DNA from: Streptomyces venezuelae
Lineage (GTDB): Bacteria; Actinomycetota; Actinomycetes; Streptomycetales; Streptomycetaceae
Assembly (NCBI RefSeq): GCF_008642315.1
Contig: NZ_CP029192.1
Span: forward strand, 7,688,001-7,752,000
DNA length: 64,000 nucleotides
Reading direction: 5' to 3'
Within the stretch, counting starts at the first letter, position 1. Each line of letters opens with the position of its first letter. Shown piece by piece: positions 62,866 to 64,000 of the stretch. Both the position numbers and the translations under genes were made by a program. The notes below the pieces were generated by a model. It ran no database searches. It was not told the DNA's origin and worked only from the letters and a program-made list of their open reading frames with translations.

Positions 62866-63866
62866 CGAGGCCCGGGGATGGAGGACAGCAACGTCTCGCG
62901 GTCGGGCTCCTCGAAGTGCTGCTCGACGGCCGAACGGACCGCCTCCGGCGCGGTCTTGGCCATCTCGGCGAGAACCTCTCCTCTGAGTGAGGCAGGGGCC
63001 CACGAGGTGGCGTAGACGAGCGTGTCCACCCACTCCGCGTTCGCGGCGGCCAGCGCGCCGCCGTGGGCCCAGAGCCAGTCCGGGTCGTAGTCCCGGAACG
63101 TCAACGGCGCGTCGCTGGGGCCGACACCGGCGAGCGCGAGCTCCTTGGCCAGGGCGAGAGCCGGCCCGTCCACGGGGGCGCCGTCGGCGTCCACCACCAG
63201 CAGCCTCTCGTGCAGCAGCAGGGCCGCGCCGTCGAGCAGGGACGACGAGGCGCGGCGCGGGTCCGGGGTCTTGCCCAGCCACTCCCTGCGCCCGGCCACC
63301 GAGCCCGCGAGCAGTTCGGCTCCCGCGGCGTGCCGCTCATTGGTGAAGAAGTCGTAGGCCTCCCTCACCAGGCGCGGGTCCTCGGCGCCGAGCAGGCCGG
63401 CCACGGCCCGGCTCAGCACCGTCTGTTCGGCGCCGAGCAGGCGGTGGAGCCGGGTGATCCACCGGGCGTACAGTTCGACGCCGGGCGGATCGAAGGGTGG
63501 GCGCAGCGCCGCCTCGACGACCAGCGCATCCCAATCGACAGCCTCGTTCAGCTCCACCCCGTCCAGAACGGAGGGGAGTTCGAAGTCGGGGTGCCCGCCG
63601 CACACCCAGTCCGTGAACGCCGGGTGCAGGTCGTCCGATTCGGACCCGATCCGGTAGCTCCAGACCGTGTCACGGCGGTGGCATCCACAGGCGTAGCGCC
63701 GGTGCTTGCCGTCCGGCAGCACTTCCGACCGCACCGGTTCACCGCAGCTCGTGCAGCACAGCGCGTTGCAGCCCACGAGGGACGCCCAGCCGAACTCGAA
63801 GGGCTCCGTCGGCAGCCAGAAGCGCGCGCCCACCAACTCGGGGTAGGGACCGCAGAATGTCGTCAT
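62862..63866 (-). CDS. Hypothetical protein with N-terminal Cys-rich motif
   Basis: A 334-residue protein that I do not recognise. The first 90 residues hold CNALCCTSCG, CGCH and CGGH, enough to form one or two zinc sites. The rest is predicted mainly helical. No signal or membrane segment. Near LTFRDYDPDW there is a segment with acidic and aromatic residues, but nothing catalytic is identified. ATG 63866 start. Confidence 0.7.
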   Translation of the reverse strand: MTTFCGPYPELVGARFWLPTEPFEFGWASLVGCNALCCTSCGEPVRSEVLPDGKHRRYACGCHRRDTVWSYRIGSESDDLHPAFTDWVCGGHPDFELPSVLDGVELNEAVDWDALVVEAALRPPFDPPGVELYARWITRLHRLLGAEQTVLSRAVAGLLGAEDPRLVREAYDFFTNERHAAGAELLAGSVAGRREWLGKTPDPRRASSSLLDGAALLLHERLLVVDADGAPVDGPALALAKELALAGVGPSDAPLTFRDYDPDWLWAHGGALAAANAEWVDTLVYATSWAPASLRGEVLAEMAKTAPEAVRSAVEQHFEEPDRETLLSSIPGPR

Positions 63867-63869
63867 GCC

Positions 63870-64000
63870 CTAGTTCCCGTTCTTTCCGGCAGGCGTCGTT
63901 TCACCGGGGAACCTGCCGTCCTTGCCGCAGGCGCGCAGTTCGTCCTCGGTGAGCGGCTTGATGTTCCGGTAGATCCCCTGCGTCGGATCGTACTCACAGC
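63870..64000 (-). CDS. C-terminal end of an unidentified protein
   Basis: Partial gene cut by the right edge. Reading leftward, 42 residues end at a TAG (63870-63872), including CEYDPTQGIYRN and ACGKDGRFPGE. The frame is open to the edge with G/C-rich third positions. It lies 3 bp before the start of the leftward hypothetical gene, so the two are probably in one operon. No function is assigned. Confidence 0.55.
   Translation of the reverse strand, partial: CEYDPTQGIYRNIKPLTEDELRACGKDGRFPGETTPAGKNGN

Overview
The window is high-GC DNA with strong third-position G/C bias, many GTG/TTG starts and long chains of genes overlapping by 4 bp. Together with the family content (SpoIIE-type PP2C phosphatase, DUF3040, ROK regulator, a DasR-like site) this points to a Streptomyces-type actinomycete chromosome. 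I see no rRNA, tRNA, IS element, prophage or CRISPR array.

Region 1 (1-25289, + strand) is one long polysaccharide operon cut by the left edge. It starts with the end of an AlgD-like GDP-mannose 6-dehydrogenase. Next come a family-4 glycosyltransferase, two chain-length (Wzz/PCP-type) proteins with degenerate kinase-like tails, an asparagine-synthase-type amidotransferase, a two-domain MDR/Gfo-Idh-MocA oxidoreductase, a heparinase II/III protein, a beta-helix lipoprotein, a Wzy/ligase-type membrane protein and a second GT4. A five-gene sugar-modification cassette follows (C-methyltransferase, nucleotidyltransferase, PIG-L deacetylase, epimerase, DUF4910 protein), then a Wzx-type flippase, a GT2, a pyruvyltransferase-family protein, an RmlC-type epimerase and a class-III aminotransferase. 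The logic is Wzx/Wzy export of a decorated uronic-acid polymer, with two candidate lyases encoded in the same transcript.

Region 2 (25292-34861) is housekeeping and accessory: a PAP2 phosphatase, a PAS-GAF-SpoIIE-HATPase phosphatase, a LysE-family remnant, a lactonase under a DasR-like palindrome, a CbiX-fold protein lacking the usual histidines, a BadF-type sugar kinase, uracil-DNA glycosylase, a BNR propeller and a homocysteine S-methyltransferase.

Region 3 (34858-44527) is a peptide-uptake locus. A dipeptide ABC operon runs leftward, divergent from a ROK regulator and an M81 (MlrC) peptidase, with a 9-bp inverted repeat between them. A secreted protein resembling PheC cyclohexadienyl dehydratase ends the rightward unit.

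Region 4 (44587-57388, - strand) is a five-gene overlapping operon: a DUF4132 protein, a 1636-aa protein of unknown function, a MoxR AAA+ ATPase, a DUF5682-VWA fusion and a SWIM zinc-finger protein. Its composition parallels the poorly understood yehI/L/M/P/Q genes of E. coli and it is the best candidate for an undescribed system here.

Region 5 (57549-64000) holds a VOC protein, a CotH-kinase pair, a DUF3040 protein, an old-yellow-enzyme oxidoreductase divergent from an ArsR-type regulator, a Cys-rich hypothetical protein and a gene cut by the right edge.
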